From: Gammaproteobacteria bacterium
GTDB lineage: Bacteria; Pseudomonadota; Gammaproteobacteria; Pseudomonadales; Pseudohongiellaceae
Direction: 5' to 3'
Length of the DNA: 64,000 nt
Assembly: GCA_030831165.1 (NCBI GenBank)
Contig: JAURLP010000007.1
Coordinates: 1-64,000, forward strand
Shown here: positions 46,563-56,385 of the stretch, piece after piece
Numbering within the stretch: the stretch's first letter is position 1
Layout of the letters: each line of letters starts with the position of its first letter
The notes under the pieces: model-generated
Seen by the model: only the letters and a program-made list of their open reading frames with translations
The model's database searches: none
What the model was told of the DNA's origin: nothing
Made by a program: the position numbers and the translations under genes

Positions 46563-48577
46563 CAGGCCTCCGCAGAAAGATTAGTCTTAGTTGCTGTATT
46601 TACACTTAAGCCACTCTCACTTTGGGTTTCTTTAACCGGTTTTTTGCTGCGATATCGTTTATCTGTAATAGCCAGTACGCCACCAAAAGCCATGATTATG
46701 GCACCTAACCATATCCAGAGTACAAAGGGTTTATAGTGAATACGCACAACCCAACTGCCGTCTCCTCTTTCATCTCCCAACGCAGTAAATAAATCACGAA
46801 ACAATCCGACATCTATTCCTGCCTCTGTTTGAGTTGCTCGAGTGGCATAATACAGACGCTTCTCAGGCTCCAGAGTGATATATTCATTCCCGTTTTGTAG
46901 CACTCTAATTACCGCGCGATCTGCTTGATAATTTGCTCCCTGCTGCAGGCTCACCCCTTCAAAAATAAATTCATAGTTGCCAATAATTTCTGAATCTCCG
47001 GGTGCCAATCGCACATCTCTTTCGACACTGTAATGGCTGGTCAGGCACACACCCAAAATAGTGACTGCCATTCCAAAATGAGCAAACTGCATACCGTAGT
47101 AACTTAAGCTTAAAGCCTTCAAGCCCTTGAAAAAACTTTCTTTATTTGACGTCTTATTGAATATATCTTTTGCTATTGAAAACACAATCCATAAGGCAAG
47201 GACGACCGCGACAATTGCCGAAATATTAAATTCCGATGTCACAACAACCGGAATGACAATACCAAAAGCCAGGCTTGCGATTAATACTTTTGACAGTTGT
47301 TGTTTTAAATACGCCACAGACGTTTTTTTCCAACGTGAGAAAGTCCCTATCCCCAAAGCAAAAGCCAACAACGCCATTAATGGGACAAAAATCGTATTAA
47401 AGTAAGGAGGCCCGATTGAAACCCGGTTGGCCTCACCATAAATTGCTTCGTGAATTAAAGGATACAAGGTCCCCAATAAGACAGCCGCAGTCGACACCAC
47501 TAAAATGATGTTATTAATCAACAAAAGCACTTCACGTGAGGTGAGGGTATAGGAAGCAGAACCCTTAACGACTGGCGCACGTATAGCATAGAGCAATAAA
47601 GATGAGCCAATAACAACCAGCATAATGGTTAACAAAACCATGCCTCGCGCCGGATCTACGGCAAATGAATGAACCGAGGTGAGCACCCCAGATCGTACAA
47701 TAAAAGCACCCAGTAAACTTAAGGAAAAAGCCGCAATAGCCAATAGTACTGTCCAACTCTTAAACACCCCACGCTTTTCTGTAACTGCCAGTGAGTGAAT
47801 CAAGGCTGTGCCTACCAACCAGGGCATAAAAGAAACATTCTCGACTGGGTCCCAGAACCACCAGCCACCCCAGCCAAGTTCGTAATAAGCCCACCAGCTT
47901 CCCAGAGCTATTCCGATGCTGAGAAATGCCCAGGCAGCATTCGTCCATGGTCGGGTCCAGCGTGCCCAAGCGGCATCCAGCCTGCCGCTTAATAAGGCCG
48001 CTATCGCAAACGCAAACGCTACTGAAAAACCAACATAACCCATATACAAAAATGGTGGATGAACAATGAGACCGAAATCCTGTAAAAGCGGGTTTAGGTC
48101 AGTTCCATCAATGGGTGGATTTAATAAGGTACGTTCAAAAGGGTTTGAGGTCAGCAGCATAAACAATAAGAAGCCTACGAGGATAATGCCCATGACCGAT
48201 AGCACACGGGCTAATATATCCTGTGGCAAATCTCTACTGAACAAACTCACGGCATAAGACCAACTGGAGAGAATCAGTACCCAAAGCAAAAGCGAACCTT
48301 CATGACCTCCCCATACCGCAGCAAATTTATAACGCTCCGGTAATAGGCTGTTTGAATTTCTGGCAACATAATTTACCGAGAAGTCATCTTTTAAGAAGGC
48401 GTAAGCCAGACAGGCAAAACTTAAAATCATGAACACCCATATACCGGAACTCAGGGGCCGGCATAGTGACATCCAAAGCTGGTTATTGGTGATTGCCCCG
48501 GCCATGGGTATAACGACCATCAGAGATGCCAGGCAAAAAGCTAGAATGAGTGAAAAATTTCCTAGTTCAGGGATCAC
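46562..48577 (-). CDS. ccmF: Heme lyase subunit CcmF
   Basis: The large membrane part of the heme lyase that attaches heme to apocytochrome c. The 671 residues have about 15 helices, the WWD domain (WGGWWFWDPVENVSF, about 229-243), the flanking periplasmic histidines (IVHPPFLYMGYVGF), and a periplasmic C-terminal domain. The start overlaps the ccmE end by 11 bases. Confidence 0.96.
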   Translation of the reverse strand: MIPELGNFSLILAFCLASLMVVIPMAGAITNNQLWMSLCRPLSSGIWVFMILSFACLAYAFLKDDFSVNYVARNSNSLLPERYKFAAVWGGHEGSLLLWVLILSSWSYAVSLFSRDLPQDILARVLSVMGIILVGFLLFMLLTSNPFERTLLNPPIDGTDLNPLLQDFGLIVHPPFLYMGYVGFSVAFAFAIAALLSGRLDAAWARWTRPWTNAAWAFLSIGIALGSWWAYYELGWGGWWFWDPVENVSFMPWLVGTALIHSLAVTEKRGVFKSWTVLLAIAAFSLSLLGAFIVRSGVLTSVHSFAVDPARGMVLLTIMLVVIGSSLLLYAIRAPVVKGSASYTLTSREVLLLINNIILVVSTAAVLLGTLYPLIHEAIYGEANRVSIGPPYFNTIFVPLMALLAFALGIGTFSRWKKTSVAYLKQQLSKVLIASLAFGIVIPVVVTSEFNISAIVAVVLALWIVFSIAKDIFNKTSNKESFFKGLKALSLSYYGMQFAHFGMAVTILGVCLTSHYSVERDVRLAPGDSEIIGNYEFIFEGVSLQQGANYQADRAVIRVLQNGNEYITLEPEKRLYYATRATQTEAGIDVGLFRDLFTALGDERGDGSWVVRIHYKPFVLWIWLGAIIMAFGGVLAITDKRYRSKKPVKETQSESGLSVNTATKTNLSAEA

Positions 48578-49010
48578 AGGACGCTCCTGAAGCTTCCATA
48601 GCCGCTACCGATTCAGCCGACATATAATTCTCATCATGTTTAGCCAGAATTTGAGATGCCTGGAAGATACCATTACTATCAATATAACCATCTGCAACGA
48701 CCCCCTGCCCTTCCCTAAACAAATCCGGCAGCACACCTGTAAAACTAACCGGAATATCTTGAGCGCAATCTGTTGCTAAAAACTCAACCAAGGTGCCTTC
48801 AAGCTCTCCTGTCCTGAGACTACCTGTTTTAACCATGCCTCCAATCCTGAAATTCTGACCGTCAGGAACTGCACCCTGCGCAACCTCGGTTGGTGTATAA
48901 AAAAAATTAATCCCTTCATTCAGGGCAAATAACACCAGACCTATAGCAATAGCTGAGCCTGCTACGATAAAACCGACAATTGCCATGCGTTGTTTACGTG
49001 GCGCTGCCAT
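48567..49010 (-). CDS. ccmE: Heme chaperone CcmE
   Basis: A periplasmic heme carrier that takes heme from CcmC and gives it to CcmF. The 147 residues have one N-terminal helix (about 10-30), an OB-fold, and the heme-binding histidine in the motif KHDENY near the C-terminus. The ATG at 49010 overlaps ccmD by 17 bases. Confidence 0.95.
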   Translation of the reverse strand: MAAPRKQRMAIVGFIVAGSAIAIGLVLFALNEGINFFYTPTEVAQGAVPDGQNFRIGGMVKTGSLRTGELEGTLVEFLATDCAQDIPVSFTGVLPDLFREGQGVVADGYIDSNGIFQASQILAKHDENYMSAESVAAMEASGASCDP

Positions 49011-49221
49011 TTGTCATCTCCTTTCTATTTTGTTGAGCTTGCACTCTTTCTTGCTGTACTTGTTCACGCCGTAATTGTTGCTTCAGATACTTTTTCCTGG
49101 ACAGGACTGGCTGCAAAATATTAAACACCAATACCAATACAAAAAATGCATAGGCCGACCAAACATAGGCGGCATAACCCCCCATTGATAAAAAATCACT
49201 GAAACTGTCAAAGCTTCCCAT
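48994..49221 (-). CDS. ccmD: Heme exporter protein CcmD
   Basis: A small membrane protein (75 residues) that helps release holo-CcmE from CcmABC. It has one helix (YAAYVWSAYAFFVLVLVFNIL, split in two parts around 14-35) and a basic, glutamine-rich tail. It lies between ccmC and ccmE with overlapping ends. Confidence 0.9.
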   Translation of the reverse strand: MGSFDSFSDFLSMGGYAAYVWSAYAFFVLVLVFNILQPVLSRKKYLKQQLRREQVQQERVQAQQNRKEMTNGSAT

Positions 49222-49985
49222 CAGGCTTTACCCTTGTTAATAGCCAAGGCAGCACCAAGCACTTCACCTACCCAATCAGCTTTACGTTCTCGAATCAAAA
49301 TTTCGTTTCGTGTTCGTAAAATAATAGCGATTAAATAAAAACCAAATAAGCCAAATCCCACAAAAATAGCTGGTACCCAGATTTCAGGTGGGTTTGCTGC
49401 CGTATTACTTAAAGACAATGAACTGGCTCCTTGATGCAAGGTATTCCACCATTCCACAGAATATTTGATGATGGGAACGTTCACTACTCCGACCAGGCTC
49501 AATACGGCACAGGCCTTGCCCCCCGCGGTTTCCGAATCATAGGCAGAGCGCAAAGCCATAACGCCTATAAACAAAAACATCATTATCAAGGTTGATGTCA
49601 ATCTGGCATCCCATATCCACCAGGTTCCCCAGGTCGGTATACCCCAGACAGATCCAGTGAACAAAGCCAAAGCTGTAAATGTCATTCCTACCGGGGCACA
49701 GGCTTTAGCGACCATGTCTGCCATCTTGATACGCCATATTAAAAAAGCCGCCGCCATAATCGCCATCATGTAATAACAGCCCATTGCGATAGATGCTGCA
49801 GGCACATGGATATAGGCAATCCTGTAATTTTCACCCATCTGATAATCCGGAGGTGTAAAGGCCAAACCCCAAATCAATCCGATACCAAGTAAAAACGTAG
49901 TCAGCGCTACCAGCCAGGGCATCAATTGTCCGCTAATGGTATAAAACCATTTGGGGGAACTTAATTTATAAAGCCATTGCCACAT
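49221..49985 (-). CDS. ccmC: Heme exporter protein CcmC
   Basis: A six-helix membrane protein of 254 residues that loads heme onto CcmE. The WWD motif is GTWWIWDARLTS (about 120-131), with histidines in IAYIHVPAAS and WNTLHQGASS on either side. Its ATG lies 38 bases downstream of the ccmB stop. Confidence 0.96.
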   Translation of the reverse strand: MWQWLYKLSSPKWFYTISGQLMPWLVALTTFLLGIGLIWGLAFTPPDYQMGENYRIAYIHVPAASIAMGCYYMMAIMAAAFLIWRIKMADMVAKACAPVGMTFTALALFTGSVWGIPTWGTWWIWDARLTSTLIMMFLFIGVMALRSAYDSETAGGKACAVLSLVGVVNVPIIKYSVEWWNTLHQGASSLSLSNTAANPPEIWVPAIFVGFGLFGFYLIAIILRTRNEILIRERKADWVGEVLGAALAINKGKA

Positions 49986-50022
49986 AAACTAACCTTATTA
50001 TATTACCCATTCATTTTATTCA

Positions 50023-50688
50023 TTAACTTACGCTGATTCTTAAAGCTGCGATTATCGCAAGTGGCGCCAGGCTGATAGCCAAAACCAGCATCGCACCCAG
50101 CAGCGCCAACAGACCCGCAATTCCCAGGCTATTTAAAGCTGAATCAATTACTCCCGTACCAAATACCAGCACTGGCACATAGAGCGGTAATATTAACACA
50201 GCCAACAATAAACCACTCCTAGAAAGACCGACAGTTAACGCCATCCCAACAGCACCAAGTAAGGTTAAAATTGGAGTACCAATTAACAAGCTGGCAATCA
50301 ATGGGAACAATCCTTCCCCAGGTAGCGCCAGCATGCTGGCAAACACCGGCGCCAATATGACGAGCGGCAAACCTGAAACCAGCCAATGACTACCAACCTT
50401 AGCTAATATAATGAAATATAAGGGCTGTGGGCTTAATAACAATTGCTCCAGAGAGCCATCTTCGTAATCTGAGCGAAACAGACTGTCCATTGAGAGCATA
50501 ACCGCCAATAAGGCAGTCACCCAAATGACCCCCGCAGCAATCTCCTTTAAAAACAATTGATCTGCCCCAACCCCTAAAGGAAATAAGCTCACCGCAATCA
50601 CAAAAAACATTAATGGGTTGATAATGTCACCAGGACTGCGTAAGGCTATTAACAACTCACGACGCAATGTAGCTTTGACTAGATTCAT
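50023..50688 (-). CDS. ccmB: Heme exporter protein CcmB
   Basis: The membrane subunit of the CcmAB ABC transporter, which uses ATP to release holo-CcmE. The 221 residues have six helices and the family start LRRELLIALRSPGDIINPLMFF. It overlaps ccmA by four bases. Confidence 0.95.
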   Translation of the reverse strand: MNLVKATLRRELLIALRSPGDIINPLMFFVIAVSLFPLGVGADQLFLKEIAAGVIWVTALLAVMLSMDSLFRSDYEDGSLEQLLLSPQPLYFIILAKVGSHWLVSGLPLVILAPVFASMLALPGEGLFPLIASLLIGTPILTLLGAVGMALTVGLSRSGLLLAVLILPLYVPVLVFGTGVIDSALNSLGIAGLLALLGAMLVLAISLAPLAIIAALRISVS

Positions 50689-51320
50689 GCAGCTGCCAAA
50701 CCTACCATTGCATCAAGATCAACTACCTGAATTGGATAATCTATCTGCAAACTGTGGTGCGTCGTTAAAATTATTGCGCCTCCGTCTAAAGCATGCGTAG
50801 TTAGCAAAGCTTCTAACTCCTTCACCCCTTGTTTATCAAGGGCTGTAAAGGGCTCATCAATTATCCATAGCTTTGCCTGACTCAATAGCATACGAGCCAG
50901 GCTAACCCGCCGCTGCTGACCTGCTGACATTAAATAACAAGGCATATCCTCATAACCATAGAGGTTAAAACTATTCAGAACGGTTTTAATTTGATCGGTA
51001 TTTCTCAGCCCCCTTGACGCACAAAACCAACTGAGATTTTCTTTGGGACTAAGAGTTTTGTTTATCGCAGGAGCATGTCCAAGATAAAAAACGTCATGGT
51101 TAAATTCCTGACGAGCTTTGCCTTGCTCTTTACAGCGCCAATGTATTTCGCCAGAAAATTCATCATTTAATCCACAGAGAATCCTTAGCAAGGTGGTTTT
51201 CCCGCTGCCATTAGAGCCTTGTATCTGCCAGACCTCGCTTTCTGCCACGCTAAAGTCCAGATTCTGGAAAAGAATCCGCTCATCACGTTCACAATATAGA
51301 TTTCTAACCCTTAGCATCAT
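50685..51320 (-). CDS. ccmA: Cytochrome c biogenesis ATP-binding protein CcmA
   Basis: The ATPase of CcmAB. The 211 residues have Walker A GSNGSGKTTLLR (about 35-46), signature MSAGQQRRVSLARM (about 131-144), Walker B LWIIDEPFTALD, and switch His in TTHHSL. It is the first gene of the ccm operon, which runs to ccmI. No clear promoter was picked in the 235 bases before it. Confidence 0.95.
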   Translation of the reverse strand: MMLRVRNLYCERDERILFQNLDFSVAESEVWQIQGSNGSGKTTLLRILCGLNDEFSGEIHWRCKEQGKARQEFNHDVFYLGHAPAINKTLSPKENLSWFCASRGLRNTDQIKTVLNSFNLYGYEDMPCYLMSAGQQRRVSLARMLLSQAKLWIIDEPFTALDKQGVKELEALLTTHALDGGAIILTTHHSLQIDYPIQVVDLDAMVGLAAA

Positions 51321-51555
51321 TATTCACTTATTCTTAATTTCAGGACATTATAACTTACTGAAAAGCCGTAAGTTCATGAAACAAAAAAGGAAATTCCAGG
51401 TGATAAATATTCTTTTTCTATAAGGGCCTTAACAGCCTGATGTTCACAACAACAATGAGACAAAATGTACGTTTATGAAGCCGCTTATTTTTACTAAGTG
51501 AGTGAATGAAGCCTTGCTTTAAGCGAGCTATTTGCAAGCGCAATTGTGATATTGG

Positions 51556-52125
51556 CTATCCCCGGGGAGGTGTAACCCCGGTCTGCCCCATATATTTACC
51601 CTGACGATCTTTATAAGTGACTTCGCACTGCTCATCAGACTCATAAAATAACATCTGAGCCACCCCCTCATTCGCATAAATTTTGGCTGGCAGCGGTGTA
51701 GTATTTGAAAATTCCAAGGTTACATGGCCTTCCCATTCAGGCTCAAGAGGGGTCACATTAACGATGATGCCGCATCGGGCATAGGTGGATTTGCCCAAAC
51801 AAACCGTTAACACATTAGAAGGAATTCTAAAATATTCAATCGTTCTGGCCAGCGCAAATGAATTGGGTGGAATAATACAATAGTCTTCATCGATACTGAC
51901 AAAACTGGTTTCATCAAAGTTTTTGGGGTCAACAACGCTAGTAGTGTGAACATTGGTAAAAATTTTGAACTCAGTTGCGCAACGAACATCGTAACCATAA
52001 CTGGAAGTGCCATAGGAAATAACTTTTTTGCCACCTATTTCTTTGACCTGACCAGCCTCAAACGGCTCAATCATGCCTTTATTTTGTGCCATCGTACGAA
52101 TCCATTTGTCAGATTTAATTGTCAT
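51556..52125 (-). CDS. dcd: dCTP deaminase
   Basis: Converts dCTP to dUTP in dTMP synthesis. The 189-residue trimeric enzyme has [11 protein letters not shown] (about 39-49), [35 protein letters not shown] in parts with the catalytic Glu, and GVAQMLF. It is divergent from the cytochrome c gene. Confidence 0.96.
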   Translation of the reverse strand: MTIKSDKWIRTMAQNKGMIEPFEAGQVKEIGGKKVISYGTSSYGYDVRCATEFKIFTNVHTTSVVDPKNFDETSFVSIDEDYCIIPPNSFALARTIEYFRIPSNVLTVCLGKSTYARCGIIVNVTPLEPEWEGHVTLEFSNTTPLPAKIYANEGVAQMLFYESDEQCEVTYKDRQGKYMGQTGVTPPRG

Positions 52126-52224
52126 ACTTTCATTTTCCAGTTTTACTTAATTGAAATTAGTTGATTTTCCTACGCGCTCCAAGCGGTTCAAAAAAATGCA
52201 CATATTACGCAGTTAGGGCTAACT

Positions 52225-52254
52225 TTGACAGTATAAAATTTGCTATAATATATC
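52225..52254 (+). promoter_or_regulatory. Promoter of the small cytochrome c gene
   Basis: A perfect TTGACA is followed after 18 bases by TATATC; an overlapping TATAAT lies at 13 bases, too close to pair with it. The AT-rich -10 region is about 90 bases before the start codon. Confidence 0.45.
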
Positions 52255-52340
52255 CGCTTTTTTAGAGTCTAGCAGCAGCAATCTACTTACAGGGTCGTTA
52301 CGTATATATTAAATACTAAACACTTATCGGGAGTTTTAAA

Positions 52341-52676
52341 ATGAAGTTCAAACTGATAATAGCATCAGGTCTCTTTCTATCAATTTTTTCTGGCAACCTA
52401 CTGGCTCAAGATGTTGAAGCCGGCAGACTTCTCTATGGCGTATGCAGCGCATGCCATGGCCCTAATGGAGAAGGCCTGCAAGCCTTAAATGGCCCTAGAA
52501 TCGCTGGACAACAAGCTTGGTATACCGAACGCCAATTACAAAATTTTAAATCTGGTGCTCGCGGTTCGGACCCTCGCGATGTTTATGGCCAACAAATGGC
52601 ACCAATGGCGCAAACCTTGACGACTGATAAAGCCATTAAAGATGTAGCTGCTTATATTGAGTCTTTGGGCGGCTAA
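52341..52676 (+). CDS. Periplasmic c-type cytochrome (single heme)
   Basis: A 111-residue secreted class I cytochrome c. A signal peptide (MKFKLIIASGLFLSIFSGNLLAQ-type) ends near residue 22. The heme motif is CSACH (about 35-39), and the distal Met is in QMAPMAQTL. The LNGPRIAGQQAWYTERQLQNF stretch and overall form match one half of a cytochrome c4, so it is like a single c4 domain (c553-like). It carries electrons in the periplasm and would need the ccm system encoded beside it. GGGAG stands seven bases before the ATG, and a terminator follows. Confidence 0.9.
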   Translation: MKFKLIIASGLFLSIFSGNLLAQDVEAGRLLYGVCSACHGPNGEGLQALNGPRIAGQQAWYTERQLQNFKSGARGSDPRDVYGQQMAPMAQTLTTDKAIKDVAAYIESLGG

Positions 52677-52702
52677 CTAGGTAGTTATTATCTGCTATTA
52701 CA

Positions 52703-52727
52703 GAAGCGCCCCAAACATTGGCGCTTC
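52703..52727 (+). repeat. Hairpin after the cytochrome c gene
   Basis: GAAGCGCC pairs perfectly with GGCGCTTC around a 9-base loop, with no T run after it. It precedes the true terminator and may protect the mRNA 3' end. Confidence 0.4.
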
Positions 52728-52774
52728 CATATTAGCCTTATTAGCGCTTAAGCCTAGCATCCACATCATCAGGA

Positions 52775-52804
52775 AGCCCCGTTAAAAAAACGGGGCTTTT
52801 TTTA
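52775..52804 (+). terminator. Intrinsic terminator of the cytochrome c gene
   Basis: AGCCCCGTT pairs with AACGGGGCT (9 bp, 5-base A loop) and is followed by seven T. It ends two bases before the stop of convergent recJ. The T run exists only in the plus direction. Confidence 0.88.
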
Positions 52805-52806
52805 TT

Positions 52807-54528
52807 CTAGTCAACACTAACAAAATGCACTATTAACAATTGGGCCGACCTTTGCCCTCTGAATTCATTAACCTGAAGCTTATAAGCCACTTCGACACTG
52901 CTTAAAGGTTGTTTCAATATATCGGCATCAACATTAAAGGCTATCGCATCAAACACTGCTTCTGACTCTGCAAGTTTCAAAAGAAACTTCAAATGTTTTT
53001 CCCCTAACACCCTGGCTTCAATAACTTCAAAACTTCCTGTAAACAAAGGCTCTGGATATTGCTGCCCCCAAGGCCCTGCATCCTGTAATAACTCGGCAAA
53101 GTCGAGATTTAAACAATCTTCCCCCAAACAACCATCTGTATAGACTAACTGCTCAAGCATTGAAGCATCAACCAATTCAGTTAATTCAGCCGCTAGCGCT
53201 TTTTTGAAAGCCGGGAAGTCCTGTAAACGAAGACTTAGTCCTGCTGCCATTGCATGGCCTCCAAACTTAGTAAGCAAACCTGGATTATTAGTCGCAATAA
53301 GATCTAATAAATCACGAATATGCAAACCTGGAATGGAACGAGCAGAACCTTTTATTTCATCATCATTATCACTTGAACGGGCAAATACAATAGCAGGTAA
53401 ATGAAATTTATCCTTAAGACGTGATGCCAAAATACCGACTACTCCCTGATGCCAGTCAGCATTAAATAAGCAAATACCTAAGTCGTCATTGCTTTGTATA
53501 TTAACCTCATCAAGCAGTTTCAATGCTTCAGTTTGCATTGACTGCTCAATACTTCTTCTGTCTTTATTTAGATCATCAAGTTGTTGAGCTAACTGGTAAG
53601 CCTTGTGGGGATTGTCAGTCAGCAGACATTCAATTCCCAAGCTCATATCATCAAGACGACCTGCCGCATTCAGGCGCGGCCCTAATACGAAGCCCAAATC
53701 CCCGGCATTAATATTTTCCCTGTTTTTACCAGCAAGGTCCAAAATAGCAGTAATGCCGGCGCGACAATGACCAGTCCTTATCAGATTGACGCCATGTTTA
53801 ACCAAACAACGATTATTTCTATCCAGGGGAACAACATCTGCAATTGTGCCCAGTCCAACCAGGTCCAGAAACTGCATCATGTTAGGTTCTGGTAATTTTT
53901 CAGTAAACCAGTTTTCGTTTCGCAAAGTGGTACGCAGAGCCAGCATTAAATAAAAAACAACACCTACCCCCGCGAGATTTTTGGATGGAAAGGGGCAGTT
54001 ATATTGATTAGGATTTAAAATGCATTCTGCTTCTGGCAATGTGGCTGCTGGAAGATGATGATCGGTAACCAGAACTTTTATGCCGAATTCCTGAGCTTTT
54101 TTTACCCCATCGAAGCTAGCAATGCCATTATCCACAGTAACAATAAGTGCCGGTTGCCTCTGTCTGGCCACTTCAACTATTTCAGGTGTCAGTCCATAAC
54201 CAAATTCAAAGCGATTTGGCACCAGATAGTCAACTTGAGTAAACCCAAATTTTTCCAAACAAAGCTTTAATAAGACAGTACTTGTCGCACCGTCTGCATC
54301 AAAATCACCGATAATAAGTATTTTATTTTGCTGCTTTAAACACTCGAGAAGCAATCCAACTGCAGTATCAATATTTAATAAAAGATCCGGTTTAAGCAGA
54401 TCACTAATAGCAAGAGTATGATCTTTTTTATCTGTAGCCCCTCTGCTGAGAATTATCTGTTCAAGCACAGGATGCAAATCCTCTATCTCTTCAGTAGAGA
54501 CTAATACTTCCCTAGCTTTTAATTTCAT
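52807..54528 (-). CDS. recJ: Single-stranded-DNA-specific exonuclease RecJ
   Basis: A 5'-3' exonuclease in recombination and mismatch repair. The 573 residues contain the DHH phosphoesterase motifs: GDFDADGATST (about 75-85), VDNGI, TDHHLP (about 158-163), and GLGTIADVVPL, followed by the DHHA1 domain with GGHAMAAGLSL and a C-terminal OB-like domain. It is complete. It is followed on the upstream side by the fadD-like gene with 32 bases between. Confidence 0.96.
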   Translation of the reverse strand: MKLKAREVLVSTEEIEDLHPVLEQIILSRGATDKKDHTLAISDLLKPDLLLNIDTAVGLLLECLKQQNKILIIGDFDADGATSTVLLKLCLEKFGFTQVDYLVPNRFEFGYGLTPEIVEVARQRQPALIVTVDNGIASFDGVKKAQEFGIKVLVTDHHLPAATLPEAECILNPNQYNCPFPSKNLAGVGVVFYLMLALRTTLRNENWFTEKLPEPNMMQFLDLVGLGTIADVVPLDRNNRCLVKHGVNLIRTGHCRAGITAILDLAGKNRENINAGDLGFVLGPRLNAAGRLDDMSLGIECLLTDNPHKAYQLAQQLDDLNKDRRSIEQSMQTEALKLLDEVNIQSNDDLGICLFNADWHQGVVGILASRLKDKFHLPAIVFARSSDNDDEIKGSARSIPGLHIRDLLDLIATNNPGLLTKFGGHAMAAGLSLRLQDFPAFKKALAAELTELVDASMLEQLVYTDGCLGEDCLNLDFAELLQDAGPWGQQYPEPLFTGSFEVIEARVLGEKHLKFLLKLAESEAVFDAIAFNVDADILKQPLSSVEVAYKLQVNEFRGQRSAQLLIVHFVSVD

Positions 54529-54560
54529 GGCTTGCTGATCTAATTCCTGTGCGCTCGGCC

Positions 54561-56192
54561 TTATTGTGCTTCTTCAAGCTGCAATTGTCTTTTTAGCACT
54601 TTACCCAGATTTGATTTTGGCAATGACGGTCTAAACTCTATAATTTTAGGGACTTTATATGCCGACAACTTTCTTTTACAAAAATTTAAAAGTGCATCTG
54701 TACTCAATGCCGGATCTCCAGAAACAACAATCAGTTTAACCTGCTCAATACCCTCGGAATTTTTAACACCAATAACAACGGCATCTTTTACCCCAGGATA
54801 GAGAGCGACCATACTTTCAATTTCCATTGGATAAACATTAAATCCAGAAATTATGATCATATCTTTCAATCGGTCAATTATTTTTAAATTTCCAAAGGCA
54901 TCAATGCTCGCAATATCGCCAGTTCTTAACCAGCCATCTTTGTCCAGTACATTAGCGGTTTCTTCCGGCTGTCGCCAATAGCCCTGCATGACTTGTGGGC
55001 CACGGACACAAAGCTCTCCCTCTTCTCCCTGAGCAAGAGTAAGGCCATGCTGATCAATAACTTTTAATTCCGTAAACGGCAGCGCCTTACCGATGCTGTC
55101 AGTTTGAAAATCCTGATACGTGTTACATGCTACAAGTGGAGATGTTTCTGTCATACCGTAGCCCTCAAGAATTCTGCAGCCAGTCACTTTATGCCAGTGA
55201 TCAGCAATATCCTTCGACAAAGCCATGCCTCCTGTTGTGCAAATAGACAATTCTGAAAAATCTACTTTTTTAAATTCAGGATGCTCACACAGTTTTTTAA
55301 ATAAGGGATTGATGCCACAGAAAATATTTATCTTGTAAGGTTTTATGTCTCTTATAAATAGTGAAATAAATCTTGGATTGACTATCAAAATATTGTGATA
55401 ACCCATCAACAGGCTAAAAAGCATATTCACGGTAAAGGCATAGACATGATAAAGCGGTAGAGGAGCGACTACTATCGATTCAGTGGCAGGACAATCCTCT
55501 CCCAACTGGGTTTTTAATTGTAAAAAATTCGACAATAAATTCCTGTGCGACAACATGCTGCCTTTGGAAATACCAGTTGTGCCCCCGGTATATTGGAGTA
55601 TTGCCACCTGATCCAAGGGTATAGCATTCGCCTGTTTCAAGTTGCAGTCAATTTTTGCTTGCTCACCCAAACTCAGCGCCTTTCTGAATTTTTGTAATTT
55701 GGGATATTCCAAACAAGATCGATACCCCCCAACGAAGCGCGCAAATGTATGAATCAGGGAACTTTTTAAGGGATGATGTAAATCCGCAATATTCGTAATA
55801 ATCACTTCTTCGAGGTTTGTTTGTTCCTGAATATTCAAATACGTTTTTGCACAGCCTGAAAAAACTATTAAAGCCTTAGCGCCGGAATCATTTAATTGAT
55901 GTTCAAGCTCATCTTCCGAATATTCAGGATTGGTGCTTACCACAACCATGCCGGCTTTGAAAACTGCAAGAACTGCAATGGGGAACTGAAGTATATTGGG
56001 TAGCTGGATAGCGACTCTATCCCCGCTTTGTAGTTGCGTATGTTTCAATAGATAAGCAGCCAGATTATCACTTAAGTCATCCAGCTCTCGATAGCTTAAC
56101 GCTCTTCCAAGTAATGTATAGGCTGTCTGGTCAGCAAATTTTTCACAAGCATCACTGATTTGACTGATAATATTTCCGGGTATTTCTAGCAA
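54561..56192 (-). CDS. fadD: Long-chain fatty acid-CoA ligase (FadD-like)
   Basis: An AMP-forming acyl-CoA synthetase of 543 residues. The P-loop-like motif is LQYTGGTTGISKGSMLSHRN (about 206-225). EGYGMTETSP lies near 350, GWLRTGDIA near 425, and the hinge/motif III is RLKDMIIISGFNVYP. The terminal Lys stands in LPKSNLGKVLKRQL. It starts MLEIPGNIISQISDAC and is of the FadD type for long-chain fatty acids. It lies before recJ on the same strand, where relatives often have other genes. The exact chain length of the substrate is not known. Confidence 0.86.
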   Translation of the reverse strand: MLEIPGNIISQISDACEKFADQTAYTLLGRALSYRELDDLSDNLAAYLLKHTQLQSGDRVAIQLPNILQFPIAVLAVFKAGMVVVSTNPEYSEDELEHQLNDSGAKALIVFSGCAKTYLNIQEQTNLEEVIITNIADLHHPLKSSLIHTFARFVGGYRSCLEYPKLQKFRKALSLGEQAKIDCNLKQANAIPLDQVAILQYTGGTTGISKGSMLSHRNLLSNFLQLKTQLGEDCPATESIVVAPLPLYHVYAFTVNMLFSLLMGYHNILIVNPRFISLFIRDIKPYKINIFCGINPLFKKLCEHPEFKKVDFSELSICTTGGMALSKDIADHWHKVTGCRILEGYGMTETSPLVACNTYQDFQTDSIGKALPFTELKVIDQHGLTLAQGEEGELCVRGPQVMQGYWRQPEETANVLDKDGWLRTGDIASIDAFGNLKIIDRLKDMIIISGFNVYPMEIESMVALYPGVKDAVVIGVKNSEGIEQVKLIVVSGDPALSTDALLNFCKRKLSAYKVPKIIEFRPSLPKSNLGKVLKRQLQLEEAQ

Positions 56193-56385
56193 CTACTCAC
56201 CTTTGATTACTAGCCGCACTTGAAAAACGACAGACTAACCTAGACATAAGAAAATGTGGACAAAAATTGAAAATTTGCATAGTTCCCAGCCTGCAGACAA
56301 ACAAGCTGGAACTTTTGGGTATAAAACTAACCTAAGTGCAAATCCAGCATATTAAAAACGTAATCCCTAAACCTAGTATATAACC